Positions 8,093 through 16,256 of a stretch of DNA of 64,000 bases are shown here, in pieces (the first letter of the stretch is position 1; each line of letters opens with the position of its first letter). The notes beneath the pieces are model-generated. The model saw only the letters and a list, made by a program, of their open reading frames with translations, was not told where the DNA came from and ran no database searches. The position numbers and the translations under genes are program-made. Source of the DNA: CAVSXS01 sp963767715 (GTDB lineage Bacteria > Chloroflexota > Ktedonobacteria > Ktedonobacterales > Ktedonobacteraceae); contig CAVYFA010000016.1 in assembly GCA_963767715.1 (NCBI GenBank), positions 496,001 to 560,000 on the forward strand. Reading direction: 5' to 3'.

Positions 8093-10162
8093 CTACTCAC
8101 CGTACTCCTTCAGCAGTTTCACCAGCCATTGCTCGTCGTGGATCGGCACTCCGGCCTTTTGCGCCTTCGCCAGCTTGGAGCCTGCATCTTCGCCCACGAT
8201 CAGATGGCTGAGGTTTCTGCTGACGCCCGTTGCGATCGTTCCCCCCAGGCGCATAATAGCCTCTTCCGCCATCGGGCGCGTCATGCTGGCGAGTCGCCCG
8301 GTCAACAGGAACGACTGACCGGCGAGCGGGCCTGTTGCGATCTTCTGCTCCTCCTGCATGTTCACCCCGGCCTGGCGCAGCCGTTCGATCAGCGCGCGGT
8401 TTCGCTCGTCCTGCATCCAGGCGTAGACGCTCTGCCCGACAACCGGCCCGATGCCGGGGATGTGGCCGATCTCCTCCGCGCTGGCGCCGAGCAGCGCGTC
8501 AATCGAGCCGAAGGCCTGGGCCAGAATCTGCGCCGTCTTCTCGCCGACATGCCGGATATTCAGGCCGAAGATGAGCCGCGAGAGCGAGCGATGCTTGCTC
8601 GCCTCAATTGCTTTCAGCATGTTATCGGCGCTTTTATCCTTGATGCCCTCCAGCGAGAGCAACTGCTCGCGGGTGAGCCCATAGAAGTCGGCAAAATCCT
8701 TGACCAGTCCTGTCTCGACCAGTTGTGCGCACATTCTCTCGCCGATGGTTTCGATGTCCATCGCGCCCTTCGAGACGAAGTGGATGATGCTCTCGAGATT
8801 GCGCGCCGGGCATTGCAGGTTGGGACAGTAGGCCATCGCCTCTTCTTCCGACCGCACAAGCGGTGTATCGCAGATGGGGCAGCGTTCCGGCAGCCGGTAG
8901 ACCTCCTCGTTTCCTGTGCGCCGCTCCACGACTGGCTTCACTACCTGGGGGATAACCTCGCCCGCGCGTTCAACCAGCACCCAGTCTCCTATGCGCAGGT
9001 CCTTGCGCTGGATATCGCCCTCGTTGTGCAGCGTAGCGCGCGCGACCGTCACGCCTCGAATATTGACGGGTTCCAGCATCGCCCAGGGATTGACCGAGCC
9101 GGTGCGGCCAATGTTGATGCGAATGTCGAGCAGTTTCGTAGCGACCTGGATGGGCGGGTACTTGAAGGCGATGGCCCAGCGCGGGTCGCGCGCGACGGAG
9201 CCTAGTTCTTGCTGCTGCGCGAGGTCGCTGATCTTGATCACGACGCCATCGATCTCGTAGGGCAGGTTGAAGCGCTCCGTTTCCCACTTTTTACAGAACT
9301 CCATCACCTCGTCAAGGCTCTTCGCAAGCTGGATATGCGGGTTGACCGGGAAGCCCCAGTCACGGATCAGTTGCAGCGCTTCCCACTGGCTATGAAAATC
9401 CATGCCTTGCATATAGCCAATCTGATAGCCGAAAAAGTCGAGGTGGCGCGAGGCCGTGATGCGCGGGTCTTTCTGACGCAGCGAACCGGCGGCGGCGTTG
9501 CGTGGGTTGGCGAAGAGCCGGGTATCACTCATCTCCTCGTTCAGCTTCTCAAAGCTTTTGCTCGACATGTAAATCTCGCCCCGCACCTCAACCTTCTTTG
9601 GAATAGCCGACCCGCGCAGCTTATTTGGTATGCTGCGGATGGTGCGCACGTTGGGCGTCCAATCCTCCCCGACCAGGCCATCTCCGCGCGACGCACCGAC
9701 GCTCAGCTTGCCATCATCGTAAGTCAGGGCCATTGCCAGCCCATCGATTTTGAGTTCGCAGACATATTCGAAGGCGGCATTCGGCAGGATATTTTGCGCG
9801 CGCCGGTGCCAGGCCAGCAGCTCTTCTTCATTGCGCGCGTTAGCAAGGCTGAGCATGGGCACCGGGTGCCGGTGCTGCGGCACATCCTGCACGGGCCCGG
9901 CTCCAACGCGCTGCGTCGGCAAATCGGGCGATTGCAGTTCCGGGTGGTCATGCTCGATGCGCTGTAGCTCGATCATCATCTGATCGTATTCCGCGTCTGT
10001 TAGCGTCGGATTATCCTGGACGTAGTAATGGTAATTGGCTTCCTCGATAGCATGGCGCAATTCCGCCACGCGTGTGGCCAGCCGCTCCTCCTCGCTCTCG
10101 CCAGCATGTTCCAACGACGGCCCTGTCCCATCACCTTGCATGGTGTCCTGCAATTCAGCCAT
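8093..10162 (-). CDS. ligA: NAD-dependent DNA ligase
   Basis: 689 aa, the usual length plus a short acidic N-terminal extension. Domain order: Ia domain with YHYYVQDNPTLTDAEYD, adenylation domain with CELKIDGLAMAL (active Lys138), OB fold, four-cysteine zinc finger (CPICDTPL and CPNLQCPA), helix-hairpin-helix region and a C-terminal BRCT domain. Seals nicks in replication and repair using NAD+ (releases NMN and AMP). The start at 10162 follows GGAGAAAGGG. The ABM gene lies 89 bases upstream on the same strand and may share its transcript. Confidence 0.97.
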   Translation of the reverse strand: MAELQDTMQGDGTGPSLEHAGESEEERLATRVAELRHAIEEANYHYYVQDNPTLTDAEYDQMMIELQRIEHDHPELQSPDLPTQRVGAGPVQDVPQHRHPVPMLSLANARNEEELLAWHRRAQNILPNAAFEYVCELKIDGLAMALTYDDGKLSVGASRGDGLVGEDWTPNVRTIRSIPNKLRGSAIPKKVEVRGEIYMSSKSFEKLNEEMSDTRLFANPRNAAAGSLRQKDPRITASRHLDFFGYQIGYMQGMDFHSQWEALQLIRDWGFPVNPHIQLAKSLDEVMEFCKKWETERFNLPYEIDGVVIKISDLAQQQELGSVARDPRWAIAFKYPPIQVATKLLDIRINIGRTGSVNPWAMLEPVNIRGVTVARATLHNEGDIQRKDLRIGDWVLVERAGEVIPQVVKPVVERRTGNEEVYRLPERCPICDTPLVRSEEEAMAYCPNLQCPARNLESIIHFVSKGAMDIETIGERMCAQLVETGLVKDFADFYGLTREQLLSLEGIKDKSADNMLKAIEASKHRSLSRLIFGLNIRHVGEKTAQILAQAFGSIDALLGASAEEIGHIPGIGPVVGQSVYAWMQDERNRALIERLRQAGVNMQEEQKIATGPLAGQSFLLTGRLASMTRPMAEEAIMRLGGTIATGVSRNLSHLIVGEDAGSKLAKAQKAGVPIHDEQWLVKLLKEYGE

Positions 10163-10251
10163 CGTCCCTTTCTCCTGCTCTTCTATATTTCCTGATAATC
10201 GTCGTACCTCTACCGCAAATCACACGTAACGCAGCTATATTATCGTTCTTT

Positions 10252-10539
10252 CTAAAACGGTTGATAGTGGAAGACGGTGGGCGAGCCCTCGAACAATCCG
10301 TTGATATGGCTGCGCCATTGCTGGAACATCGGTCCACCTCGAAAATCCTCGGTATGTGCTTCGAATGAAGTCCAGATGTTGACGAGCATATACTGCCCTG
10401 GCTGCTCGATACAGCGTTCAACGCGCGAGGAGATGCATTCCGGGTGCTGGCGTATGACATTCTGGCCTCTGAGGATCGCCTGGCCAAGCTCATCTTCTTT
10501 GCCTGGAACAGCAATGAAAATAGCAACTTCTGTTACCAT
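10252..10539 (-). CDS. Antibiotic biosynthesis monooxygenase (ABM) domain protein
   Basis: 95 aa single ferredoxin-like domain. VAIFIAVPGKEDELGQAIL, HPECISSRVERCIEQPGQYMLVNIW and the C-terminal FHYQPF fit the ABM family of dimeric alpha/beta-barrel proteins, which includes cofactor-free monooxygenases and heme-degrading enzymes. Substrate unknown. GGAGGT lies 9 bases before the ATG. It precedes ligA on the same strand with 89 bases between. Confidence 0.75.
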   Translation of the reverse strand: MVTEVAIFIAVPGKEDELGQAILRGQNVIRQHPECISSRVERCIEQPGQYMLVNIWTSFEAHTEDFRGGPMFQQWRSHINGLFEGSPTVFHYQPF

Positions 10540-10609
10540 GTAGGTTCAACCTCCATTTCTCGGAATATCGTATCATAATGACACAAGATGAAGTCTACGC
10601 ATACGGCTG

Positions 10610-10634
10610 CCTGGCGACCCTCGCGGTCGCCAGG
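10610..10634. repeat. Dispersed palindrome, family A (GGCGACC...GGTCGCC)
   Basis: Perfect 10-bp arms CCTGGCGACC / GGTCGCCAGG around CTCGC. It ends one base before the stop codon of the phospholipase D gene, so the hairpin may also help end that transcript, although it has no U-tract. Other copies are at 16134-16224, 30691-30735 and 39845-39942. Confidence 0.75.
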
Positions 10635-10635
10635 T

Positions 10636-11727
10636 CTATGCCGCCCGCGAATCGCCCCAGTCCATCTGGAACGTGCTGGCCAGTTTGCTCAACACCCCGG
10701 CATCGGACACAATAATCCCCAGCTCGCGATTCTCGTCTAACGATTGGCTCGAAATATTTTCCGAACCGACGAAGGCCTTTTTCCCATCCACGATGATGAT
10801 CTTCGCGTGCATGTAGAGCCGTGGATCTTCGCGTACCTGAACACCGGCCTGTGAGATCGTGGCGATACCCTGGCTATTGCTGCTCCCCGACGAGCTGCTG
10901 GACGGGGGTAGGATCACCTCGACCTTAACGCCGTGCTTAGCCGCACTGATAAGCGCTGATTCAATGGAACTATCTTGCATCTCTTCCGCCTCGATGAGCA
11001 GCGTGTGATGCGCGCTACCGATCAGCGAGATGAAGGCGCTGCGTGAGTTGACCGGGCTTACGACCAGGTTCGGGTCGTTGAATTGCGCGGTGGTGTGGTT
11101 CCAGTCGGCGTTGAAGATGGCCATGACGGCCTGCACATCCTGGGAGTTCGTATCGATGATGCCGTATTCGCGATTTGTGGTGCCGCTGCTTCCACCCAGA
11201 GCCGAGCGTGTGAAGTTAGAGGTCATGATGTAGGCTGTCTTGCCATCGATTATCATACCTTTTTCGTGCGTCAGCGTAAATGCCGGATCGGTATCCTGGG
11301 TTCTGATACCTGCCGCGCGCAGCTCATCCAGCGTCCGGGCTGCTGATGCCGATTCCCCATAGGGATGCGGCTCAAGCATAACGCGCACATCGATGCCGCT
11401 GTTGGCCGCATCCTCTAGCGCGTGAATCACATTGGTATCCGTGAGCAGGTACATTTCCAGCCAGACTGACTTGTGCGCATCATGAATGGCGTTAGTAATC
11501 ACGCCCTCGCCGTTATCCGGCTCTACATAGACCTCTACACCGTTGATGCCGGAACCGAGCGCGCAATTGCTCTGGCACGATGCGTCGCTCCCGCCGTTAG
11601 TGCTTCCGCCAATCCCGCTTCCGTTAATCGTGATATCGCAGCCAACCAGCAGAAGGCAGAGCGAAAGAAACGCGAGCGATCGTAGCAATATATGCGATGG
11701 ATGCCGTTCTACAGGGTGTGTGTACAT
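10636..11727 (-). CDS. Phospholipase D-like lipoprotein with two HKD motifs
   Basis: 363 aa. Signal peptide with lipobox LLVGC (Cys30), a Ser/Gly linker, then two PLD half-domains. Motif 1 is His154-x-Lys156-x4-Asp161 (THEKGMIID) with TSNFTRSAL after it; motif 2 is His307-x-Lys309-x4-Asp314 (MHAKIIIVDG) with GSENISSQSLDENRE. Both catalytic halves are intact, so a phosphodiesterase or transphosphatidylase acting on phospholipid or nucleic acid outside the cell is expected; family members include secreted nucleases. AGGAG lies 8 bases before the ATG. Confidence 0.88.
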   Translation of the reverse strand: MYTHPVERHPSHILLRSLAFLSLCLLLVGCDITINGSGIGGSTNGGSDASCQSNCALGSGINGVEVYVEPDNGEGVITNAIHDAHKSVWLEMYLLTDTNVIHALEDAANSGIDVRVMLEPHPYGESASAARTLDELRAAGIRTQDTDPAFTLTHEKGMIIDGKTAYIMTSNFTRSALGGSSGTTNREYGIIDTNSQDVQAVMAIFNADWNHTTAQFNDPNLVVSPVNSRSAFISLIGSAHHTLLIEAEEMQDSSIESALISAAKHGVKVEVILPPSSSSSGSSNSQGIATISQAGVQVREDPRLYMHAKIIIVDGKKAFVGSENISSQSLDENRELGIIVSDAGVLSKLASTFQMDWGDSRAA

Positions 11728-11810
11728 GTGCTTTACTCCTGGTTACTTTTCTATTCGTAGGCGCCCTGATTTATCAAACTCCATGTCGTTATCACGTGTG
11801 ACATCAAGAC

Positions 11811-11848
11811 AAAAAAAGCCCGGCTTTGCTGATATGGTAAAGCCGGGC
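11811..11848 (-). terminator. Rho-independent terminator of hppA
   Basis: On the minus strand a perfect 10-bp stem (GCCCGGCTTT / AAAGCCGGGC) with an 11-nt loop is followed by seven T residues, 35 bases after the hppA stop codon. Confidence 0.92.
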
Positions 11849-11882
11849 GTATGTTTCACAGGCGTACTCTGCGGAGTTTCGC

Positions 11883-14135
11883 CTACAGGGGGTGAAGAGC
11901 GATGTAGAGCGGAGCGAGTACCAGGGTGATGGTGCTGAGCAGCTTGATCAGCACGTGCAGCGATGGACCGGCCGTATCCTTGAAGGGATCGCCGACGGTG
12001 TCGCCAACGACGCCGGCCTTGTGCGGCTCGCTATTCTTACCCAGCACGGTACCGGTCTTGTCCAGCCGATCAACCATCTCTCCCTCGGCGTTCACGCGCA
12101 GGTAGCCGGCCTCGATGTACTTCTTGGCGTTGTCCCACGCGCCGCCGCCATTGTTGAGGAAGAGCGCCATCACAATACCGCCCATAGTGCCGACCATCAG
12201 CATACCCGCTTCGGCGTGCGGGCCGAGGATTACACCGACCGCGATGGGCGTCAGCACGGCCACCAGGCCGGGCAGCACCATCGCGCGCAGCGCGCCGCGC
12301 GTGCTGATATCGACGCAGCGAGCATAGTCGGGATCGACGCGATCAGCCGGGTCTTCCGCCATGATCTTCGGGTTTTCGCGGAACTGGCGACGTACCTCTT
12401 CGATCATGCGCTTGGCGGCTGCGCCCACCGCTTTGATTGCCAGCGAACTGAAGAAGAAGATCAGCGTGATGCCGATCAGGGCTGCGATAAAGACCGAGAT
12501 GCTCGATAGGTCAACGTCGTAGACCGAGGCAACATGCTTGTAGGAGTACAGCACATCCAGGTAGGCGCTGAACAGCAGGAAGGCGGCCAGTGCTGCCGAA
12601 CCAATGCCATAGCCCTTCGTCAGGGCCTTGGTCGTGTTGCCGACGCCGTCGAGTGCGTCGGTGATGTCGCGCACGGCCTCGGCCTGCCCACTCATCTCTG
12701 TGATACCACCGGCGTTGTCTGTTATCGGGCCGAAGGTGTCCATCGCCAGGATGTAGGCGCAGCTCATCAGCATGCCCATTGTAGCGACGGCGGTGCCGAA
12801 GATGCCGCCAGAACTAACAGCAGTCGTATTCGATGGGATGTTGACGTTGCTGCCGAGCCAGTAGGAGAGGAACAACGCCACGGAAATTGCCAGCACCGGC
12901 AGCGCGACACATTCCAGGCCGACGGCGACACCGGTGATAATCGTGGTGGCCGGGCCGGTCAGAGTCGCTTCGGCAATCTGGCGAACCGGGCGATATGTAC
13001 CGGCAGTATAGTACTGTGTGATATAGACGAAGGCAATGCTCAGCAGGATGCCGGTTGTGCCCGCCAACCCGAACCAGACCCACGCGGGCAGCCCGCCATT
13101 TGCCGTGACGTTGCCACCGGTCAGCAGCAGGTAGCTTCCCAGGAAGACGCCGATAATGGAGAGGCCGCAGGTGATGAAATAGCCGATGTTCAACTGGTTC
13201 ATCGCTATTTCGCCGGGGTCACGCCCGGCGGCCTTGTCGGGTTCCTTGACGACGGAGGGCCGAACCCACAGCAGTCCAAGCGCGGAGGCGATCAGGCCAA
13301 AGGCGCGCACGACAAGCGGGAAGAGTATCCAGCCGATGTTATGCGTCGCCGTAAAGAGCGCCACGCCCAGGATCATCGCACCGATATTTTCGGCTGCGGT
13401 GGACTCGAACAGGTCGGCGCCGCGCCCTGCGCAGTCGCCAACATTGTCGCCTACCAGGTCGGCGATGACGGCGGGGTTGCGCGGATCGTCTTCAGGGATG
13501 CCCGCCTCGACCTTACCCACCAGGTCGGCACCCACGTCGGCAGCTTTAGTGTAAATACCGCCGCCGAGTTGTGCGAACAGTGCCACAAAGCTCGCGCCGA
13601 AGCCGAAGCCAACGATCAGCGATGGGGCAAGCGCCGGGTTGGTCAAGCCGCCAAAGGCCGTAAAGACCAGCGTAACTCCCAGCAGCGATAGGGAAACAAC
13701 CAGGAAGCCGGAGACCGCGCCGCCGCGCAGGGACACCATCAACGCCTCGCCCAGGCTGCGCGTGGCTGCGCTGGCTGTGCGGCTGTTGGAGCGCACCGCG
13801 ACGTACATACCAATGTAACCGGAAATGCCGGAACAGGTCGCGCCGATCAGGAAAGCCACGGCGGTATGCCAGGCCAGGCTGATCTTATCCGCCTCGGTAC
13901 CATTTCCCAGCAGCCCGAGTACTAGCGCGACGAGAATGGCGGCAAAGATCGCGAGGATCGCAATAGTACGATACTGGCGGTTCAGGAAAGCCATCGCCCC
14001 TTTGAAGATGGCTTCCGCGACCTTCTGCATAGCAGGAGTTCCGGTATCTTTGCGCAGGACGTAGGAAGCAAGGTACGCGGCAAACAGCACCGCGGCTACT
14101 CCTACTACAATTGGAACGAAGATATAGTTGCTCAC
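11883..14135 (-). CDS. hppA: Membrane-bound proton-translocating pyrophosphatase
   Basis: 750 aa, about 16 membrane spans. The PPi-binding core is present: GGGIYTKAADVGADLVGKVE, DDPRNPAVIADLVGDNVGDC, and in the C-terminal half DNAGGITEM and NNGGGAWDNAKKYIE. Couples PPi hydrolysis to H+ pumping. GNTTKALTKGY has Lys where K+-dependent enzymes have Ala (A460 in the Carboxydothermus enzyme), the established mark of K+-independent H+-PPases. The start is GTG, with AAGGAGG 12-13 bases upstream. It has its own promoter, a structured leader of about 190 nt and a strong terminator. The soluble pyrophosphatase gene lies just upstream on the same strand. Confidence 0.96.
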   Translation of the reverse strand: MSNYIFVPIVVGVAAVLFAAYLASYVLRKDTGTPAMQKVAEAIFKGAMAFLNRQYRTIAILAIFAAILVALVLGLLGNGTEADKISLAWHTAVAFLIGATCSGISGYIGMYVAVRSNSRTASAATRSLGEALMVSLRGGAVSGFLVVSLSLLGVTLVFTAFGGLTNPALAPSLIVGFGFGASFVALFAQLGGGIYTKAADVGADLVGKVEAGIPEDDPRNPAVIADLVGDNVGDCAGRGADLFESTAAENIGAMILGVALFTATHNIGWILFPLVVRAFGLIASALGLLWVRPSVVKEPDKAAGRDPGEIAMNQLNIGYFITCGLSIIGVFLGSYLLLTGGNVTANGGLPAWVWFGLAGTTGILLSIAFVYITQYYTAGTYRPVRQIAEATLTGPATTIITGVAVGLECVALPVLAISVALFLSYWLGSNVNIPSNTTAVSSGGIFGTAVATMGMLMSCAYILAMDTFGPITDNAGGITEMSGQAEAVRDITDALDGVGNTTKALTKGYGIGSAALAAFLLFSAYLDVLYSYKHVASVYDVDLSSISVFIAALIGITLIFFFSSLAIKAVGAAAKRMIEEVRRQFRENPKIMAEDPADRVDPDYARCVDISTRGALRAMVLPGLVAVLTPIAVGVILGPHAEAGMLMVGTMGGIVMALFLNNGGGAWDNAKKYIEAGYLRVNAEGEMVDRLDKTGTVLGKNSEPHKAGVVGDTVGDPFKDTAGPSLHVLIKLLSTITLVLAPLYIALHPL

Positions 14136-14324
14136 GTTAAATAGCGCCCTCCTTAGGCAAATGTTCAGGATAGTCAGCAGGTCAACAAAGCCACTTTGCC
14201 AGTTTCACCACTGTTGACCATAGGGAGCATTCACGCTCCGCCAGGAACCCAAAGCAACATGAATGGACGATCTCGATGACCACGATAATCGTCCATATGC
14301 CTCTCATCTAGAGGTTATCAGTTC
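14136..14324 (-). promoter_or_regulatory. Structured 5' leader of hppA
   Basis: The 190-nt leader holds three successive hairpins in transcript order: 8-bp arms TGGACGAT / ATCGTCCA (14264-14271 and 14288-14295), 5-bp GGAGC / GCTCC (14224-14228 and 14235-14239), and 8-bp GGTCAACA / TGTTGACC (14180-14187 and 14212-14219). The last ends about 25 bases before the Shine-Dalgarno sequence. I do not recognise a known riboswitch; a regulatory RNA is an inference from structure and position. Confidence 0.45.
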
Positions 14325-14330
14325 GCCATA

Positions 14331-14359
14331 AGTGTAACATAGTGTTTGTTCTCTGACAA
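14331..14359 (-). promoter_or_regulatory. Sigma-70-type promoter of hppA
   Basis: On the minus strand TTGTCA (14354-14359), exactly 17 bases, then TACACT (14331-14336) preceded by TGT, an extended -10. Transcription would start near 14324. Confidence 0.7.
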
Positions 14360-14436
14360 GTATTTTTTTTGTAACATGAATTAGGCGCGAAAAAGCGTAT
14401 TGTGCGTTCCTCACGGCCTTTCGAAGTGAACAGCAG

Positions 14437-16083
14437 TTACACCTGATTCGTTGAAAGCAGCGCTTGAATCCGCCCCAGCAGTGGCACAAGCTGTTTTTTG
14501 CGAGAGACGAGCCCCTCCACGATGATCGCATGACCCCCCGCTTCAAGTGGCCTCTTCAACACCTCCGCGACGGCGCGTTCCCCTCCCCAGATGAGCAGTG
14601 TGCATCGCATATTTATTATATCAACGATCATGAAGAGAAAGGAAGTGTAGCCACGTTCGTGCGCCAGCCGCCGCATGACCTGCAGCAGTTCCTCGCTGCG
14701 TTTCTCGATGGTGGCCGGGCTGGCCGTTTCAACCGTGCCGATGGCGAACTTCGCGTCGCGCACACTGAATTCCTTGAAGTCGGCGGTTAGTAACCTCTCC
14801 GCGCTGCGACCTGCCAGGTCAGCCGCCGCCGCCTCGAAGATCTCCTGGCCGTACTGCTCGATGTCTTCGCCCGTGATTTCTGCCAGTTCCGCCGCGACTT
14901 TTTCGTCGCGCGGCGTACAGGTGGGGGAGCGCAGGATCAGCGTATCGTAAAGCAGGCCGGCCAGCAATAGACCGGCCGCCTCGCGTGGGATGGGGATGCC
15001 GGCTTCGTGGTAGAGCCCCACGATGATCGTTCCCGTGCAGCCCACCGGCTCGGCGCGGAACATGATTGGCCTGTTCGTGTGCACGTCGGCGATGCGGTGG
15101 TGATCGATGATTCCGAGCAGTTCCGCTTCGTCCAGCCCGTCAACCGCTTGCGACTGCTCGTTGTGATCGACGAGGATCACCCGTTTAGGGCGTGCGTTGA
15201 TGAGGTCGGTACGCGAGAGGAAGCCGACCAGCTTCCCCTCGTTATTCACGACCGGCAGTGAGCGCTTGCGCGCCAGTTTGATCTGCACCTCGCTCATCTG
15301 GTCTTCCGGGTGGCAGGATTCAAACTCGCGATTCATGTATTCTTCCGTGCTGACGCTCAGGTTGATCAGGCGCACCGCTGTGAAGGTGTGGTGCGCGGTG
15401 CTGATGATGAGCACGCCGTGCTTGCGCGCCTCTGCCAGTGCGCGCTCGGATACCAGCAAATCGCCGGTGATGACGAGTGCCGCCGCGCCTGCCTCGATCG
15501 CCAGCAACTGCGCGTCCTCGCGATCCCCCAGCACGACCAGGCAGCCCGGCTCGATGTAATCGACCATGGTCTCCGCCTGCATCGCCCCCACCAGCACGCG
15601 ATTCCCCAGCTTGCGCCGTCCCTCTACCAGCACGCGTCCCCTCAGCACGTGCAACAGGTTATCGCGGTTGAGCGGCACACGGTTCACAGCGCGCGGGTCA
15701 AGATCATTGAAGAAGAGCTTGGCGAAATCCTCGGTTGCGATGATGCCGCACACCCTGTTCTCGGCATCCAAAACGGGCATGGCACGCCGGTTATGCTCTT
15801 GCAGCATCTGTCCGGCCTCCAGCAGCGGCTGTTCGAGTGTGGCCGAGATGACGCCGCGCCGCATTACGTCACGCACTTGCAGGTAGACATCATCGATCGC
15901 TTCCGGCGGCTCGACCCCGTTACGCTCCAGCACGAAGCGCACCTCCGGCTTCAATTCGCCGTTGCGCGCGGCGATGGCCTGCTCCTCTCCCTCTGTCCGC
16001 AGCAGGTGGGCATAGGCAAAGGCCGAGGCCACAGAATCAAGGTCGGAATTTTTATGTCCCAGGACGTAGATGGGCCGTGGCAT
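14437..16083 (-). CDS. ppaC: Family II Mn-dependent inorganic pyrophosphatase with CBS and DRTGG domains
   Basis: 548 aa against about 310 for the minimal enzyme; the extra length is a regulatory insert. DHH domain: GHKNSDLDS (His10, Asp14, Asp16), later VDHNE and IDHHRIAD. The insert after residue 65 has a first CBS motif, a DRTGG domain (LVGAMQAETMVDYIEPGCL), and a second CBS motif (LPVVNNEGKLVGFLSRTDLI). The C-terminal DHHA2 domain has the substrate residues in SRKKQLVP. CBS-PPases are inhibited by AMP/ADP and activated by ATP or diadenosine polyphosphates, so this enzyme would hydrolyse cytosolic PPi according to adenylate state. It lies upstream of hppA on the same strand but hppA has its own promoter. 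Confidence 0.95.
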   Translation of the reverse strand: MPRPIYVLGHKNSDLDSVASAFAYAHLLRTEGEEQAIAARNGELKPEVRFVLERNGVEPPEAIDDVYLQVRDVMRRGVISATLEQPLLEAGQMLQEHNRRAMPVLDAENRVCGIIATEDFAKLFFNDLDPRAVNRVPLNRDNLLHVLRGRVLVEGRRKLGNRVLVGAMQAETMVDYIEPGCLVVLGDREDAQLLAIEAGAAALVITGDLLVSERALAEARKHGVLIISTAHHTFTAVRLINLSVSTEEYMNREFESCHPEDQMSEVQIKLARKRSLPVVNNEGKLVGFLSRTDLINARPKRVILVDHNEQSQAVDGLDEAELLGIIDHHRIADVHTNRPIMFRAEPVGCTGTIIVGLYHEAGIPIPREAAGLLLAGLLYDTLILRSPTCTPRDEKVAAELAEITGEDIEQYGQEIFEAAAADLAGRSAERLLTADFKEFSVRDAKFAIGTVETASPATIEKRSEELLQVMRRLAHERGYTSFLFMIVDIINMRCTLLIWGGERAVAEVLKRPLEAGGHAIIVEGLVSRKKQLVPLLGRIQALLSTNQV

Positions 16084-16133
16084 TGGTTTTTCCTCTTAAT
16101 AATCGTTTGGCCTGTTGTTGGGAGACCACATTG

Positions 16134-16224
16134 CCTGGCGACCGCAAGGGTCGCCACTACGATACACGCATGACGGGCGAAGGAATACCAGGTTATCGTA
16201 GTGGCGACCCTTGCGGTCGCCAGG
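16134..16224. repeat. Long inverted repeat, family A, 30-bp perfect arms
   Basis: Left arm 16134-16163 and right arm 16195-16224 are perfect inverted copies (CCTGGCGACCGCAAGGGTCG... continuing to CACTACGAT) around a 31-nt spacer. Each arm also contains its own near-palindrome GGCGACCCTTGCGGTCGCC. It sits between the ppaC start and the peptidase stop and could fold into a long hairpin. Confidence 0.92.
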
Positions 16225-16256
16225 CCTAACTCACTCTTACTATTATGGAAGTACGG

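Noticed and set aside
7874..9205. 443-codon plus-strand ORF over the oxidase end and ligA
   Set aside because: Overlaps the well-supported end of the oxidase in another frame and is antisense to ligA.
12534..13691. 385-codon plus-strand ORF inside hppA
   Set aside because: It is exactly antisense to conserved hppA codons, is rich in Gln/His/Arg/Gly as a shadow frame would be, and has no family pattern.
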